From: Streptomyces malaysiensis subsp. samsunensis
GTDB lineage: Bacteria > Actinomycetota > Actinomycetes > Streptomycetales > Streptomycetaceae
DNA: 47,614 bases
Reading direction: 5' to 3'
Assembly: GCF_024519315.1 (NCBI RefSeq)
Contig: NZ_JANIIC010000071.1
Coordinates: 1 to 47,614, forward strand
The position numbers and the translations under genes are program-made. Shown here piece by piece: positions 19,482 to 28,044 of the stretch (position 1 is the first letter of the stretch; the number at the start of each line of letters is the position of its first letter). The notes beneath the pieces are model-generated. The model saw only the letters and a list, made by a program, of their open reading frames with translations. It ran no database searches and was not told the DNA's origin.

Positions 19482-20708
19482 ATGAAATTCGGTTTGCTGT
19501 ACGGGGCGCAGCTGCCCCGACCCTGGACCCAGGACTCCGAACACCGCCTGTTCAACGAGATGTTGGACGAGATCGAGCTGGCCGACCGGCTGGGCTTCGA
19601 CCATGTGTGGTGTCCTGAGCACCACTTCCTGGAGGAGTACTCGCACATGTCCGCGCCGGAGGCGTTCCTCGGCGCGGTCAGCCAGCGCACCAGCCGCATC
19701 CGCATCGGCCACGCGGTGGCCCTGATGCCTCCGGCGTTCAATCCGACGGCACGGGTCGCCGAGCGGATCGCCACGCTGGATCTGCTCTCCGACGGCCGGG
19801 TGGACTTCGGCACGGGCGAGTCCACCACCCCCACCGAGCTGGGCGGATTCGGCGTGGAGCGCTCCGTGAAACGGGACCAGTGGGCAGAGGCGGTGGACGC
19901 CGTCGCCCGGATGTTCGTCGAGGAGCCCTTCGCCGGATACGAGGGCAAGTACGTGTCCGCCCCGATCCGCAATGTGCTGCCCAAGACGCGGCAGAAGCCA
20001 CATCCGCCGATGTGGATGGCCTGCGGGAACCGGGACGCGATCCGCACCGCGGCCGCCAAGGGGCTCGGCGCGCTGAACTTCTCCTTCTTCGGGCCGGCGG
20101 AGACCAAGAAGTGGGTCGACGCCTACTACTCGGGCATCGAGTCGGCGGACTGTGTGCCCGCCGCGTTCGCCGTCAACGCACAGATCGCCGCGACCATCCC
20201 GATGTTCTGCCACCGGGACGAGACCACGGCCGTGGAACGTGCCGTCGACGGCGTCCAGTTCTTCAACTTCGGCCTCGGCTTCTACGCGGGCTTCGGTACC
20301 GCCGCACCGGCCCGCACCCGGCTGTGGGAGGAGTTCCAGCGCGACCGCGACAAGCACGGCATGGGCGGCTCCTCCTTCGGCAAGCCCGGAATGCCGCTGG
20401 GCAATCCGGCCCGGGGCGCGGTGGGTACTCCGCACCAGATACGCGACTTCCTGCGGCTGCACGAGGAGGCCGGACTGGACCAGGCGATCTTCCTCGTCCA
20501 GGGCGGTGGCACCCGGCACGAGCACATCCGCGAATCTCTGGAGCTCTTCGCCAACGAGGTGATGCCCGAGTTCAAGGAGCGCGATGAGGCCGCCGTACGG
20601 CTGAAGACGGCCCGGCTCCAGCCCGCCATCGACGCCGCCATGGCACGGCGCGAGCCGCCACGGACGGCCGACCCCGACTACATCATCCCCGCCCGGAGCC
20701 AGAGCTGA
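19482..20708 (+). CDS. luciferase-like (bacterial LLM) flavin monooxygenase
   Basis: TIM-barrel FMN-dependent monooxygenase of 408 aa. The family pattern is clear: MKFGLLYGAQLP at the N-terminus, ELADRLGFDHVWCPEHHFLEEYS with the paired histidines, RIRIGHAVALMPPAFNPTARVAERIATLD and GRVDFGTGES. It is co-directional with the amide synthase (66-nt gap) and the P450. Members occur in ansamycin clusters, where a Baeyer-Villiger-like oxidation of the chain has been attributed to such enzymes (from memory); that role here is a hypothesis. No lesion is seen. Confidence 0.9.
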   Translation: MKFGLLYGAQLPRPWTQDSEHRLFNEMLDEIELADRLGFDHVWCPEHHFLEEYSHMSAPEAFLGAVSQRTSRIRIGHAVALMPPAFNPTARVAERIATLDLLSDGRVDFGTGESTTPTELGGFGVERSVKRDQWAEAVDAVARMFVEEPFAGYEGKYVSAPIRNVLPKTRQKPHPPMWMACGNRDAIRTAAAKGLGALNFSFFGPAETKKWVDAYYSGIESADCVPAAFAVNAQIAATIPMFCHRDETTAVERAVDGVQFFNFGLGFYAGFGTAAPARTRLWEEFQRDRDKHGMGGSSFGKPGMPLGNPARGAVGTPHQIRDFLRLHEEAGLDQAIFLVQGGGTRHEHIRESLELFANEVMPEFKERDEAAVRLKTARLQPAIDAAMARREPPRTADPDYIIPARSQS

Positions 20709-20757
20709 CATCCCGCGCGTCCGGGTGCCACTTCGACCAAGGAGAACGCGGTACCCC

Positions 20758-21918
20758 ATGGCTGACACCCCCGAAGAAGAACTCCGCACGGCCCGCCTCG
20801 GCAGATCACGATGCACGGCACCACGGCGTGGCTCGTCTCCCGGTACGAGGAGGTCCGGGATTGTCTCGGACACTCCGGAATGAGCCCGGCCGCCGCCTAC
20901 GCCGCCTCCCAGGGCCAGACCAATCCGGTGAGCGGGCTGTTCGAGGACACGGTGGCCGGTACCAATCCGCCCCAGCACACCCGGCTGCGCAGGCTGCTGG
21001 CCAAGGCGTTCACGGCGCGCAGAGTGGAGAGCCTGCGGCCACGGGTGCAGGAGATCACCGACACACTGCTGGACCGGATCGCCGCTGACGGCCGGGCCGA
21101 CCTCGTCAGCGCGCTGGCCATTCCGCTGCCCATGCAGGTGATCTGCGAACTCCTCGGTGTGCCCATCGCCGACCGCACCGAATTCCACCAGTGGGCCGAT
21201 CTGATGCTCACGCCCCCGCTGGACCCGGACACCGCCGCGCGTTCCCAGGACGCCTCCGCCAAGCTGTGGACGTATATGGAGGACCTCGCCGAGGCCAGGC
21301 GGAAGGCCCCGGAGGACGACCTGATCAGCGATCTGATGTCCGCACACGAGGACGACCGGCTCAGCCACCGCGAGGTGGTCGCCACCGCCCGGATGATGCT
21401 GATCGCCGGGTACGAGCTGACCGGCAGCTTCATCAGCAACGCGGTTTTCTCGCTGCTGTCCCAGCCCGGACCAGATGGAGCTGCTGCGCAAGGACCCCGA
21501 GCTGGCCGGGCGTGGTCTGGAGGAGCTGCTCCGGCACGCCGGGCCGGGCATTCTCATCGTGCGTTTCGCCAACGAGGACGTGGAGATCGGCTCCGTATCC
21601 ATCCGCGCCGGCGACCAGGTGCTCCTGGACATGGACGCCGCACACTCCGACCCGGCGCACTTCACCGACGGCGAGCGGCTGGACCTCACGAGGGACTCGG
21701 CCATACACCTCCAGTTCGGCCACGGCATCCACTACTGCATCGGCGCGCCACTGGCCAGGGTGGAGGGGCAGATCGCCCTGGAGAGCCTGGTGCGGCGGTT
21801 CCCCGGGCTTCGGCTGAGCGTTCCCGCCTCCGAGATCAGCCACAGCAAGAACCCGTTCATCCGCTCGCTGACCGCGCTGCCCGTCGAGTTCGAGGCTCAG
21901 CAGCCCGTGGCAGGGTGA
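20758..21918 (+). pseudogene. cytochrome P450, N-terminal deletion plus frameshift
   Basis: Remnant of a soluble actinobacterial P450. The ATG at 20758 (MADTPEEELRTARLG, behind AAGGAG) is out of frame with the body, which resumes at QITMHGTTAWLVSRYEEV near 20803; the A-helix/beta-1 region between them is missing. A second lesion near 21463-21475 is one extra base in a C run, changing LSQPDQMELLRKD into LSQPGPDGAAAQ. The I-helix reads AGYELTG, with Leu where the oxygen-activating Thr usually follows the acid. ExxR (EELLR) and the haem loop FGHGIHYCIGAPLAR are intact. As read, no full protein can form. Confidence 0.88.
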
Positions 21919-22599
21919 TCACGGGACAACTGACGACCGGGGATCGGCCAGACCGGTGACCCGCAAGGTGATGTTCAGCCGCCCGGACTTCAGCCCGGTG
22001 GCCGGGTCACCGGTTCCGGGCAGGATCCTGGGGACGGCGTGATAGGCGTAGCGGGAGGGGCCTCCGAAGACGAACAGATCCCCGGAGGCGAGTTCGAGGT
22101 CGGTGTACGGCTTGGTACGGGTCTCGGTGTTGCCGAAGCGGAAGACACAGCTGTCGCCGATGGTGAGCGAGACCACCGGAGCGGATGACCTCTCGTCCTT
22201 GTCCTGGTGCATGCCGAGCTTCGCCTGGGCGTCGTAGAAGTTGATGAGCGCGGTGTCGGGGGTGTACCCCTCACCGGCCGTCTCGTCGTCGTACGCGTCG
22301 ACCAGGGCGCGACGGCCCAACTCGACCATCCAGTCGGGGAATTCGGCGACCCGGGCGCCGTTCACATCGTCGGCGGTGCGGGTGTACGCATAGGGCCGCC
22401 AGTGCCATCCGACGCACACCGTGCGCACCGACATGACGCCCCCGCGCGGCAGCTTGGTGTGCCGGATCGGGACCGGGCCGGTGGCCCAGCCCCGGCAGGC
22501 GACGACCAGCTCCCGCTGTTGTTCGAGGGTGAGCCAGCCCGGCACATGGACGGCGCCGGGGGCCACCTCGAGGCGTGGACGGGGGATCAGGGCGTTCAT
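21919..22599 (-). CDS. alkB: AlkB-like 2-oxoglutarate/Fe(II) DNA dealkylase
   Basis: 226-aa oxidative demethylase that removes 1-methyladenine and 3-methylcytosine lesions from DNA. The double-stranded beta-helix shows the iron ligands in MHQDKDE (HxD) and YHAVP, and the 2-oxoglutarate/RxxxxxR element RLNITLR at the end. It also has the AlkB nucleotide-recognition region (RPYAYTR). The stop codon abuts the P450 stop on the other strand with no spacer. It is third in an apparent operon after ogt and a 2OG oxygenase. The start ATG 22599 has GGAG upstream, part of a 9-bp triplicated element. Confidence 0.92.
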   Translation of the reverse strand: MNALIPRPRLEVAPGAVHVPGWLTLEQQRELVVACRGWATGPVPIRHTKLPRGGVMSVRTVCVGWHWRPYAYTRTADDVNGARVAEFPDWMVELGRRALVDAYDDETAGEGYTPDTALINFYDAQAKLGMHQDKDERSSAPVVSLTIGDSCVFRFGNTETRTKPYTDLELASGDLFVFGGPSRYAYHAVPRILPGTGDPATGLKSGRLNITLRVTGLADPRSSVVP

Positions 22600-22604
22600 A
22601 CGGA

Positions 22605-22631
22605 GTTCTCCGCGTTCTCCGCCTTCTCCGC
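22605..22631 (-). repeat. triplicated 9-bp element carrying the alkB ribosome site
   Basis: On the minus strand GCGGAGAAS occurs three times in a row directly before the alkB start, giving three GGAG-like motifs; only the last is well spaced. Confidence 0.75.
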
Positions 22632-22674
22632 GGGCGGGTGGAGGGCTGCCATGCCAGGATGCCGGACGGTGACG

Positions 22675-23403
22675 TCAGGCGGCGTCGTGGAAGACCAGCC
22701 CCAATGCGTGGCGGCGCCCGGAGCGCACCGTGCTGACCCCGTGCCGCATCACACCGGCCGACCAGCCGCGCTTGGTGGCCACGGGACGGTCACGGGTGGT
22801 GAAGATCAGGCCGTGGCCCTGCTGGAGGACGGTCGTGGTGCCCCGGGACTGGGCGCGGGGGCGCTGCTCGACCAGCAGGAACTCCCCGCCCGTGTAGTCC
22901 GTGCCGTACGCGTCGAGCCCGATCACCACCTGGAGCGGGAAGAGCATGTCGCCGAAGACGTCCCGGTGCAGGGCGTTCCAGTCGCCGGGGCCGTAGCGCA
23001 GCAGGATCTGTGCGGAGCGGTCCTGTCCGGCCTCATGACACATGGCCAGCCACTTCTCGAGGCTGTCCGGCCAGGGCGCCGGGCGGCCGAGCCGCTCCGC
23101 CCAGTCACGCGCGATGGTCAGCAGCCGCGGATAGAGCGCGGCGCGCAGCTCGGCCACCGGTTCGGGCAGGTCATGGGTGAAGTAGCGGTACTGACCGGAG
23201 CCGAAGCGGTGGCGGGCCATGTCGATCGTGTTCCTGAACTGCTCATCCCGCCCGTACAGCCCGGCGATGCGGGCGCACTGGGCGGGGGTCAGCAGCCGTG
23301 GAGTGAGCGCGCACCCGTAGGTGTCCAGCTCCTCGGCCAGCTGTGGCCAGTCGGCCGCGGCCACGCGCTGGTGGATGCGTGCGGTGTCGTTCGTGGTGCT
23401 CAT
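22675..23403 (-). CDS. 2OG-Fe(II) oxygenase family protein
   Basis: 242-aa double-stranded beta-helix oxygenase. The iron-binding motif is LHRDVFGDML (HxD), the distal His lies in MRHGVSTVRSG, and the 2-oxoglutarate Arg follows (GRRHAL). The region YTGGEFLLVEQRPRAQSR is typical of a group annotated as 2OG-Fe(II) oxygenase next to alkylation-repair genes in actinobacteria. Its substrate is not known to me. The ATG at 23403 with GGAGAAC upstream is chosen over 23535, whose extra 44 codons are Arg/Pro-rich non-homologous sequence. It sits between ogt and alkB with short gaps, so a DNA or nucleotide repair role is likely. Confidence 0.85.
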   Translation of the reverse strand: MSTTNDTARIHQRVAAADWPQLAEELDTYGCALTPRLLTPAQCARIAGLYGRDEQFRNTIDMARHRFGSGQYRYFTHDLPEPVAELRAALYPRLLTIARDWAERLGRPAPWPDSLEKWLAMCHEAGQDRSAQILLRYGPGDWNALHRDVFGDMLFPLQVVIGLDAYGTDYTGGEFLLVEQRPRAQSRGTTTVLQQGHGLIFTTRDRPVATKRGWSAGVMRHGVSTVRSGRRHALGLVFHDAA

Positions 23404-23470
23404 CGGTGTTCTCCGGGATCCGGGAAGTCTGCGGTGCGGGCCCCGGCACCGGGCGGTGCGAGGCCCGCGC

Positions 23471-23977
23471 TCAGGCGGTCTGGAGGGCGCCCTCGTGAAC
23501 GAGGAGCCGCTGCTTGCGCTCCAGTCCGCCCGCATAGCCGGTCAGTGCGCCGGTGGCGCCGATGACCCGGTGGCAGGGCCGTACGACCAGCAGTGGATTG
23601 CGGCCGATCGCGGTGCCGACGGAGCGGACGGCCGTGCGCGGGGCGCCGATCTGCCGGGCGATGTCGCCGTAGCTGACGGTGGTGCCGTACGGAATGGCCT
23701 CCAGCGCCTGCCAGACCCTGCGCTGGAAGTCCGTACCGCCCTCGACGCACTCGATGTCGAAGCGGGTGCGCTCGCCGTCGAAGTAGGAGTGCAACTGGGA
23801 GACGATCTCGGTGAACGCCTCGGCATCCTCGCTCCAACCGTCCTGGACGACGGCCCCGCCCTTCTGGCCGGGCACGGACAGGGAGACGAGTGCGGTGCCC
23901 CCGGGCGCGGTGGCGGACTCCTCGCCCACCAGCAGCAGCTCGCCGAGCGGGCTGTCGATCGTCGTGTGGACCGTCAT
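23471..23977 (-). CDS. ogt: methylated-DNA--protein-cysteine S-methyltransferase
   Basis: 168-aa suicide repair protein that transfers alkyl groups from O6-alkylguanine or O4-alkylthymine to its own Cys. The acceptor motif PCHRVIG and the DNA-binding helix (TTVSYGDIARQIGAPRTAVRSVGTAIG) are present. The N-terminal ribonuclease-H-like part is also present (SPLGELLLVGEE, FDIECVEGGTDFQRRVWQALEAIPYG). It is the first gene of the ogt-oxygenase-alkB operon. No Ada activator domain or AlkA gene is seen nearby, so inducibility by alkylation is not shown. Confidence 0.95.
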   Translation of the reverse strand: MTVHTTIDSPLGELLLVGEESATAPGGTALVSLSVPGQKGGAVVQDGWSEDAEAFTEIVSQLHSYFDGERTRFDIECVEGGTDFQRRVWQALEAIPYGTTVSYGDIARQIGAPRTAVRSVGTAIGRNPLLVVRPCHRVIGATGALTGYAGGLERKQRLLVHEGALQTA

Positions 23978-24089
23978 GGCTGTGGTCTCTCTCTTCTTCT
24001 CGCCGTTCTGTGGTGCGTTGCTCCCAGCATGCGTCTTTCGGACACGGAAAGCTGGCGGGATTCGGACATGGCGTTTCGGGCGCCCCGCG

Positions 24090-24716
24090 TCAGCGGATAC
24101 CGATCCGCCCGTTCGAGAAGTGGCCGAGAGCCTGGTCGATCTCGCTGATCGGCTGGCGGAGGGCGTAGACGGTGAAGCACAGCCGCATCCCGCCGTTCCA
24201 GGTGCGCCGCATGCGCATCCGGGCCTCGGGCTGCTCCAGTCCGCTGACCCCGGGGGTGGCGGCGGACATGCCGGGGGCGAGATCGACCCGCACCGTGCTG
24301 AGGCCCTGGCCCGTCACCCGCACCTGGGTGATCGCGGACCAGGGGAGGAAAACGGGCTCCGGGGCGGAGTCGATGGCGCAGCGCAGGCCCTCGGCGGAGA
24401 GGCGCATCGCCACCGGGGACACCTCTGTCGCCGCCCAGGTCCGCTTCAGCCGCCGTATATCGGCGAATCGGCGCCTGGCGTCGTAGCCGAGGAACGCCGC
24501 GGGCCAGGCGAACACCAGGACCCACAGCCGGGAGGCGCTGTGGCCGAGGGCGAAGAGGACGAGGGCCACGGCCGAGACGATGACCACGGCACTGGCCACT
24601 CCGGCCCATGCGGCCACCGGCAGGGTGCGCAGCAAGGAGGCCCGGACACGGGCCACCGCCTCGGGGTCGGACGTGACGATGTACTCCTGGTGGCCCTGTC
24701 CCTCGTGCATGATCAC
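24090..24716 (-). CDS. membrane protein of unknown function
   Basis: 208 aa with two adjacent transmembrane segments (VAAWAGVASAVVIVSAVALVL and LWVLVFAWPAAFLGY) and a soluble C-terminal part. That part reads like a PH-like/YcxB-type module: MRLSAEGLRCAIDSAPEPVFLPWSAITQVRVTG. YcxB-like proteins have the same layout of two helices followed by a domain with a W-x-x-I turn. I do not recognise the gene. It lies upstream of the ogt operon in the same direction but 110 bp away. Confidence 0.7.
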   Translation of the reverse strand: MIMHEGQGHQEYIVTSDPEAVARVRASLLRTLPVAAWAGVASAVVIVSAVALVLFALGHSASRLWVLVFAWPAAFLGYDARRRFADIRRLKRTWAATEVSPVAMRLSAEGLRCAIDSAPEPVFLPWSAITQVRVTGQGLSTVRVDLAPGMSAATPGVSGLEQPEARMRMRRTWNGGMRLCFTVYALRQPISEIDQALGHFSNGRIGIR

Positions 24717-24845
24717 AGTCTCGATGACGCGGCCGGGGAAAGCCAGGCCCGGCCCCGCTGCCTGCCCGCCGCGTTCGGTGAACTCCTTGCTCCCGGTGGG
24801 GGGTTGCGTCGCTCAGCACTGCCGCCGAGCCCCGCACACGTCCGC

Positions 24846-26747
24846 TCAGAGGGCGCCGTCCAGGGCCGCCTCGGCCCAGATGACCTTGCCGTGCGGGGTG
24901 TAGCGGGTGCCCCAGCGCTGGGCGAACTGGGCGACGAGGAACAACCCGCGTCCGCCCTCGTCGGTGATCGCGGCCCGCCGCAGATGGGGTGCGGTGCTGC
25001 TGCCGTCGGAGACCTCGAAGATCAGGCTGCGGCCGCGCAGCAGCCGTATGCGTACGGGCGGGGAGCCGTACCGCAGGGCGTTGGTGATCAGTTCACTGAT
25101 GATCAGCTCGGCGGTGTACGCGGCGTCCTCCAGGCCCCACGCCCGCAGTTTCCGGGTGCAGGTGGCGCGCAGCGGGGCGACCGCCGCCAGGTCGAACGGC
25201 ACATCCCACTCGGCCACGTTCTCCGGGGCGAGCAGGCGGGTTCGGGCCACCAGCAGCGCCACATCGTCGCTCGGGTGGGCCGGAAGCACGGTGTCGAAAA
25301 GGCTCCGGCAGGTCTCGTCCGGGCCGAGGTCCGGCTCGGCCGCGAGGGTGCGGCGCAGCAGGTCGAGGCCGGTGTCGGCGGCTTGGCCTTCGCCTTCGAG
25401 GAGGCCGTTGGTGTACAGCACCAGCCGGCTTGCGGCGGGCAGCGAGAGGCCGACCGCCTCGAACGGCTCCCCGCCCATGCCCAGGGCCGGGCCGATGGGC
25501 ACCGCGGGGATGTCCACGGTGCCGTCCGGGTGGGTCACGGCGATGCCCGGATCGCCGGCCCGGGCCATGGCGCAATGGCCGGACACCGAGTCGTGGATCG
25601 CGTACAGGCAGGTGGCGCCCGTGATCCGGACGTCGTCCGAATCGGCCTCGCGCTCCAGGTCGAGACGGGTGACCAGCTCGTCCAGATGGGAGAGGAGCTC
25701 ATCCGGGGGCACGTCCAGGGCCGAGAAGTTCTGCACCGCGGTGCGCAGCCGCCCCATCGTGGCCGCGGTGTGCAGGCCCTGCCCGGCCACCTTCCCGACG
25801 ACCAGCGCGACCCGGGCGCCGGGGAGAGGGATCACATCGAACCAGGATCCGCCCGCCTCCCCCTGTGCGGGCAGATAGCGGGACGCCACCCGCACGGCGT
25901 CCTGATCGGGCAGGCCGCTGGGGAGGAGGGTGCGCTGCAAGGTGGTGACCATGGTGTGTTCGCGGGCGTAGCGGCGGGCGTTGTCGACACATACGGCGGT
26001 GCGCACGGCCAGCTCCCCGGCGATCGCCAGATCCGCTTCGTCGAACGGCTCACCGGGCCGGGTCCGCCAGAAGGTGGCCAGGCCGAGGGTGACCCCGCGG
26101 AACCGCAGCGGGACGGTGATCAGCGAGTGGACCCCGTGGTCGAGGAGGCGCCGGGTCTCGGCACTGTACGTGGCCGATTGCCCGGGGGCCTGGTACGGGG
26201 CGGAGTGGCCGATCGGCGACTCGGCGGGGCCCGTCAGATCGGCCAGGAGGACGGCGGCTCCGGCCTTCACGGCCCGGCTCTGCGGTGTGGAGGGTGCGTA
26301 GACGACTCGCTCGCCCACGCGGAAGACGAGGCCGTCGGGGGGATCTCCGCCGACGGCGGTCCGGTGCGGCGCCAGTGGCTCGTACGGCGGCTCGGGCTCC
26401 TCGCCGCGCAGCACGGGCTCCAGCAGTTCGACGGAGACGATGTCGGCGAACCGGGGGACGGCCACGTCCACCAGCTTCTCCGCGGTGCCCGTCAGCTCCA
26501 GGCTGGAGCTGATCCGCACCCCGGCGTCGGACAGCAGCTTCAGCCGCTCACCGGCCTGCTCGGCCCGGTCGGACAGCACCCGCAGCGCGGTGGTGTCCCG
26601 GGCGACAGCGGCGGTCCGCTCTACGCGGGCGACAAGATCATCGGCATTCTCTCGGGCGGCTCCGGGGACTGCGCGACCGGAGGCACCACCTTCTACCAGC
26701 CGATCCAGGAGGTGCTGAGCGCCTACGGCCTCACCGTCTACTGACAC
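24846..26747 (-). CDS. GAF-SpoIIE-HATPase protein with altered phosphatase motifs and a chimeric 5' end
   Basis: Signalling protein with a GAF domain (residues about 75-255), a SpoIIE/PP2C-like domain (270-490) and a C-terminal HATPase_c anti-sigma-like kinase domain (ISELITNALRYG, DGSST, GGRGLFLVAQFAQRWG). The phosphatase metal ligands are altered: GGSWFD where GGDWYD is usual, VGKVAGQG where GDVxGHG is usual; only SDDVALL is kept. The kinase domain looks functional. The first 48 or so codons are antisense to a streptogrisin tail (26601-26744) and are not family sequence; homology starts around DTTALRVLSDRAEQAGERLKLL. The native start has been lost; GTG 26579 is an internal alternative. Confidence 0.8.
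   Translation of the reverse strand: MSVDGEAVGAQHLLDRLVEGGASGRAVPGAARENADDLVARVERTAAVARDTTALRVLSDRAEQAGERLKLLSDAGVRISSSLELTGTAEKLVDVAVPRFADIVSVELLEPVLRGEEPEPPYEPLAPHRTAVGGDPPDGLVFRVGERVVYAPSTPQSRAVKAGAAVLLADLTGPAESPIGHSAPYQAPGQSATYSAETRRLLDHGVHSLITVPLRFRGVTLGLATFWRTRPGEPFDEADLAIAGELAVRTAVCVDNARRYAREHTMVTTLQRTLLPSGLPDQDAVRVASRYLPAQGEAGGSWFDVIPLPGARVALVVGKVAGQGLHTAATMGRLRTAVQNFSALDVPPDELLSHLDELVTRLDLEREADSDDVRITGATCLYAIHDSVSGHCAMARAGDPGIAVTHPDGTVDIPAVPIGPALGMGGEPFEAVGLSLPAASRLVLYTNGLLEGEGQAADTGLDLLRRTLAAEPDLGPDETCRSLFDTVLPAHPSDDVALLVARTRLLAPENVAEWDVPFDLAAVAPLRATCTRKLRAWGLEDAAYTAELIISELITNALRYGSPPVRIRLLRGRSLIFEVSDGSSTAPHLRRAAITDEGGRGLFLVAQFAQRWGTRYTPHGKVIWAEAALDGAL
26601..26744 (+). pseudogene. 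C-terminal remnant of a streptogrisin-type serine protease
   Basis: 47 codons ending in a proper stop read GDSGGPLYAGDK, ILSGGSGDCATGGTTFYQP, then LSAYGLTVY. This is the catalytic-serine loop and C-terminus of S1 (chymotrypsin-fold) streptogrisins/alpha-lytic-type proteases, with the nucleophile Ser in GDSGG and the conserved disulphide Cys. Nothing upstream of about 26600 belongs to the protease: the DNA there is the antisense SpoIIE-type gene. It marks a deletion or inversion breakpoint. Confidence 0.88.
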
Positions 26748-26769
26748 GGCCTACCGGCCGTGATGGTCT

Positions 26770-26937
26770 CGTGGCGCGTCGCGTGGCCGGGCCGCCGTGC
26801 GATGCCTCGCCGGGCCGGGCCGCCCCATGGCACGCTGCCCGACCGAGCCGCCGCGTGGCGTGTCGCCGGGTCGGGCCGTCGCGTGGCGCCTCGCCGGGTC
26901 GGGCCGCCGGGTGACGCGTCGCCGGGCCGGGTGCCGT
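26770..26937. repeat. minisatellite, six imperfect copies of a 28-bp unit
   Basis: Units at 26770, 26798, 26826, 26854, 26882 and 26910, each 28 bp, sharing a core like CGCCGGGTCGGGCCGCCG with 3-8 differences between neighbours. The array fills the gap between the streptogrisin remnant and the stop of the TrxR-like gene. It is not a CRISPR (no spacers) and, at 28 bp, would not encode an in-frame repeat. Confidence 0.85.
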
Positions 26938-27968
26938 CACAGGCCGTGGCGGCGGCCGCCCAACACCGCTTCACAGACCCGCGATTCCATCTCCGGGGAG
27001 AACGGCATCTCGCCGCGGGCCCGGGCGGCGACGGCCTGCCGGGTCTCCTCGGCGATCAGGTCCGCGTTGATATGGGCGGCCGCGGTCGCCCCCGCCGCCG
27101 CGGCGCTGCCCACCTGGGCCGCCAGATCGGTGACATTGCCCGCGACCCACACCCCGGACACCTCGGTGCGCCCGGTCGCGTCGGACGGGATGTGCTCACC
27201 GCCACCGCTCGGATGCTCCACCGGCCGCAGCCCGAGCCCCGCCAGGAGACCGGCGTGCGCCACCATCCGCGGCGCGACGGCCAGCGCCTCGCGCTCGACC
27301 ACGCCGCCGTCGCCCAGCCGCACGCCGACGAGGCGGTCCTCGACGATCTCCAGGGACGCCACCTCACCGTCCACCACACGGATGCCGCGGGCGGCCAGCT
27401 GCTCCGCCTCCTCGCCGGACGGCGACGGCAGGGTGTGGGGGAAGAAGGTGACATCGTCGCTCCACTGACGGAACAGCAGCGCCTGGTGTACCGACAGCGG
27501 CCCGCTCCCCAGTACGCCGATGGCCTGGTCGCGGACCTCCCAGCCGTGGCAGTAAGGACAGTGCAGCACATCCCGGCCCCACCGGGACCGCAGCCCCGGG
27601 ATGTCCGGCAACTCGTCGACCAGCCCGGTGGCCAGCAGCAACCGGCGCGCACGCACGGTCCGGCCATCGGCCAGGGCCACCTGGAAGCCGCCGGACTCCT
27701 CCCGGGTCACGGCGCCCACCTCGCCGGACACCACCTGACCGCCGTAGCCGCGGACCTCGGCCCGGCCCCGCGCAACCAACTCGGCCGGAGGCATCCCGTC
27801 CCGGGCCAGCAGTCCGTGCACCCCCGAGGCCGGGGCGTTGCGCGGGGCGCCCGCGTCGATCACCACCACCGAACGCCGCGACCGGGCCAGCATCAGCGCC
27901 CCGCTCAGCCCAGCGGCGCCACCGCCGATCACCACCACGTCATAGGCGTTCTTCAGCTCATCGGCCAC
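26937..27968 (-). CDS. thioredoxin-reductase-like NAD(P)/FAD oxidoreductase
   Basis: 343 aa of the pyridine-nucleotide disulphide oxidoreductase family. The FAD motif is YDVVVIGGGAAGLSGALML, the NAD(P) motif is AIGVLGSGPLSVHQALL, and the C-terminal FAD motif is GVWVAGNVTDLAAQVGSAAAAGATAAAHIN. CPYCHGWE supplies a CxxC in the position of the redox pair, as in gliotoxin-reductase/TrxB-like orphan proteins. Start: GTG 27968, with GGAGG eight nt upstream, is preferred to ATG 27992. The physiological partner is unknown. The gene's stop is the edge of the 28-bp minisatellite. Confidence 0.9.
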   Translation of the reverse strand: MADELKNAYDVVVIGGGAAGLSGALMLARSRRSVVVIDAGAPRNAPASGVHGLLARDGMPPAELVARGRAEVRGYGGQVVSGEVGAVTREESGGFQVALADGRTVRARRLLLATGLVDELPDIPGLRSRWGRDVLHCPYCHGWEVRDQAIGVLGSGPLSVHQALLFRQWSDDVTFFPHTLPSPSGEEAEQLAARGIRVVDGEVASLEIVEDRLVGVRLGDGGVVEREALAVAPRMVAHAGLLAGLGLRPVEHPSGGGEHIPSDATGRTEVSGVWVAGNVTDLAAQVGSAAAAGATAAAHINADLIAEETRQAVAARARGEMPFSPEMESRVCEAVLGGRRHGL

Positions 27969-28044
27969 CTTGACCACCTCCACGGCAACCATGCGAGCCC
28001 ACCCTGCACGGGGGCAAAATATATTGCCGAGATGGCAACCGGGG

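Noticed and set aside
23811..26744. Long plus-strand ORF of 977 codons opposite the repair and SpoIIE-type genes
   Set aside because: It is the antisense of real genes in high-GC DNA; only its last 47 codons (streptogrisin remnant) have protein-family meaning.
26770..26937. 28-bp repeats as a CRISPR array
   Set aside because: Units are directly adjacent with no unique spacers and are imperfect; there are no cas genes.
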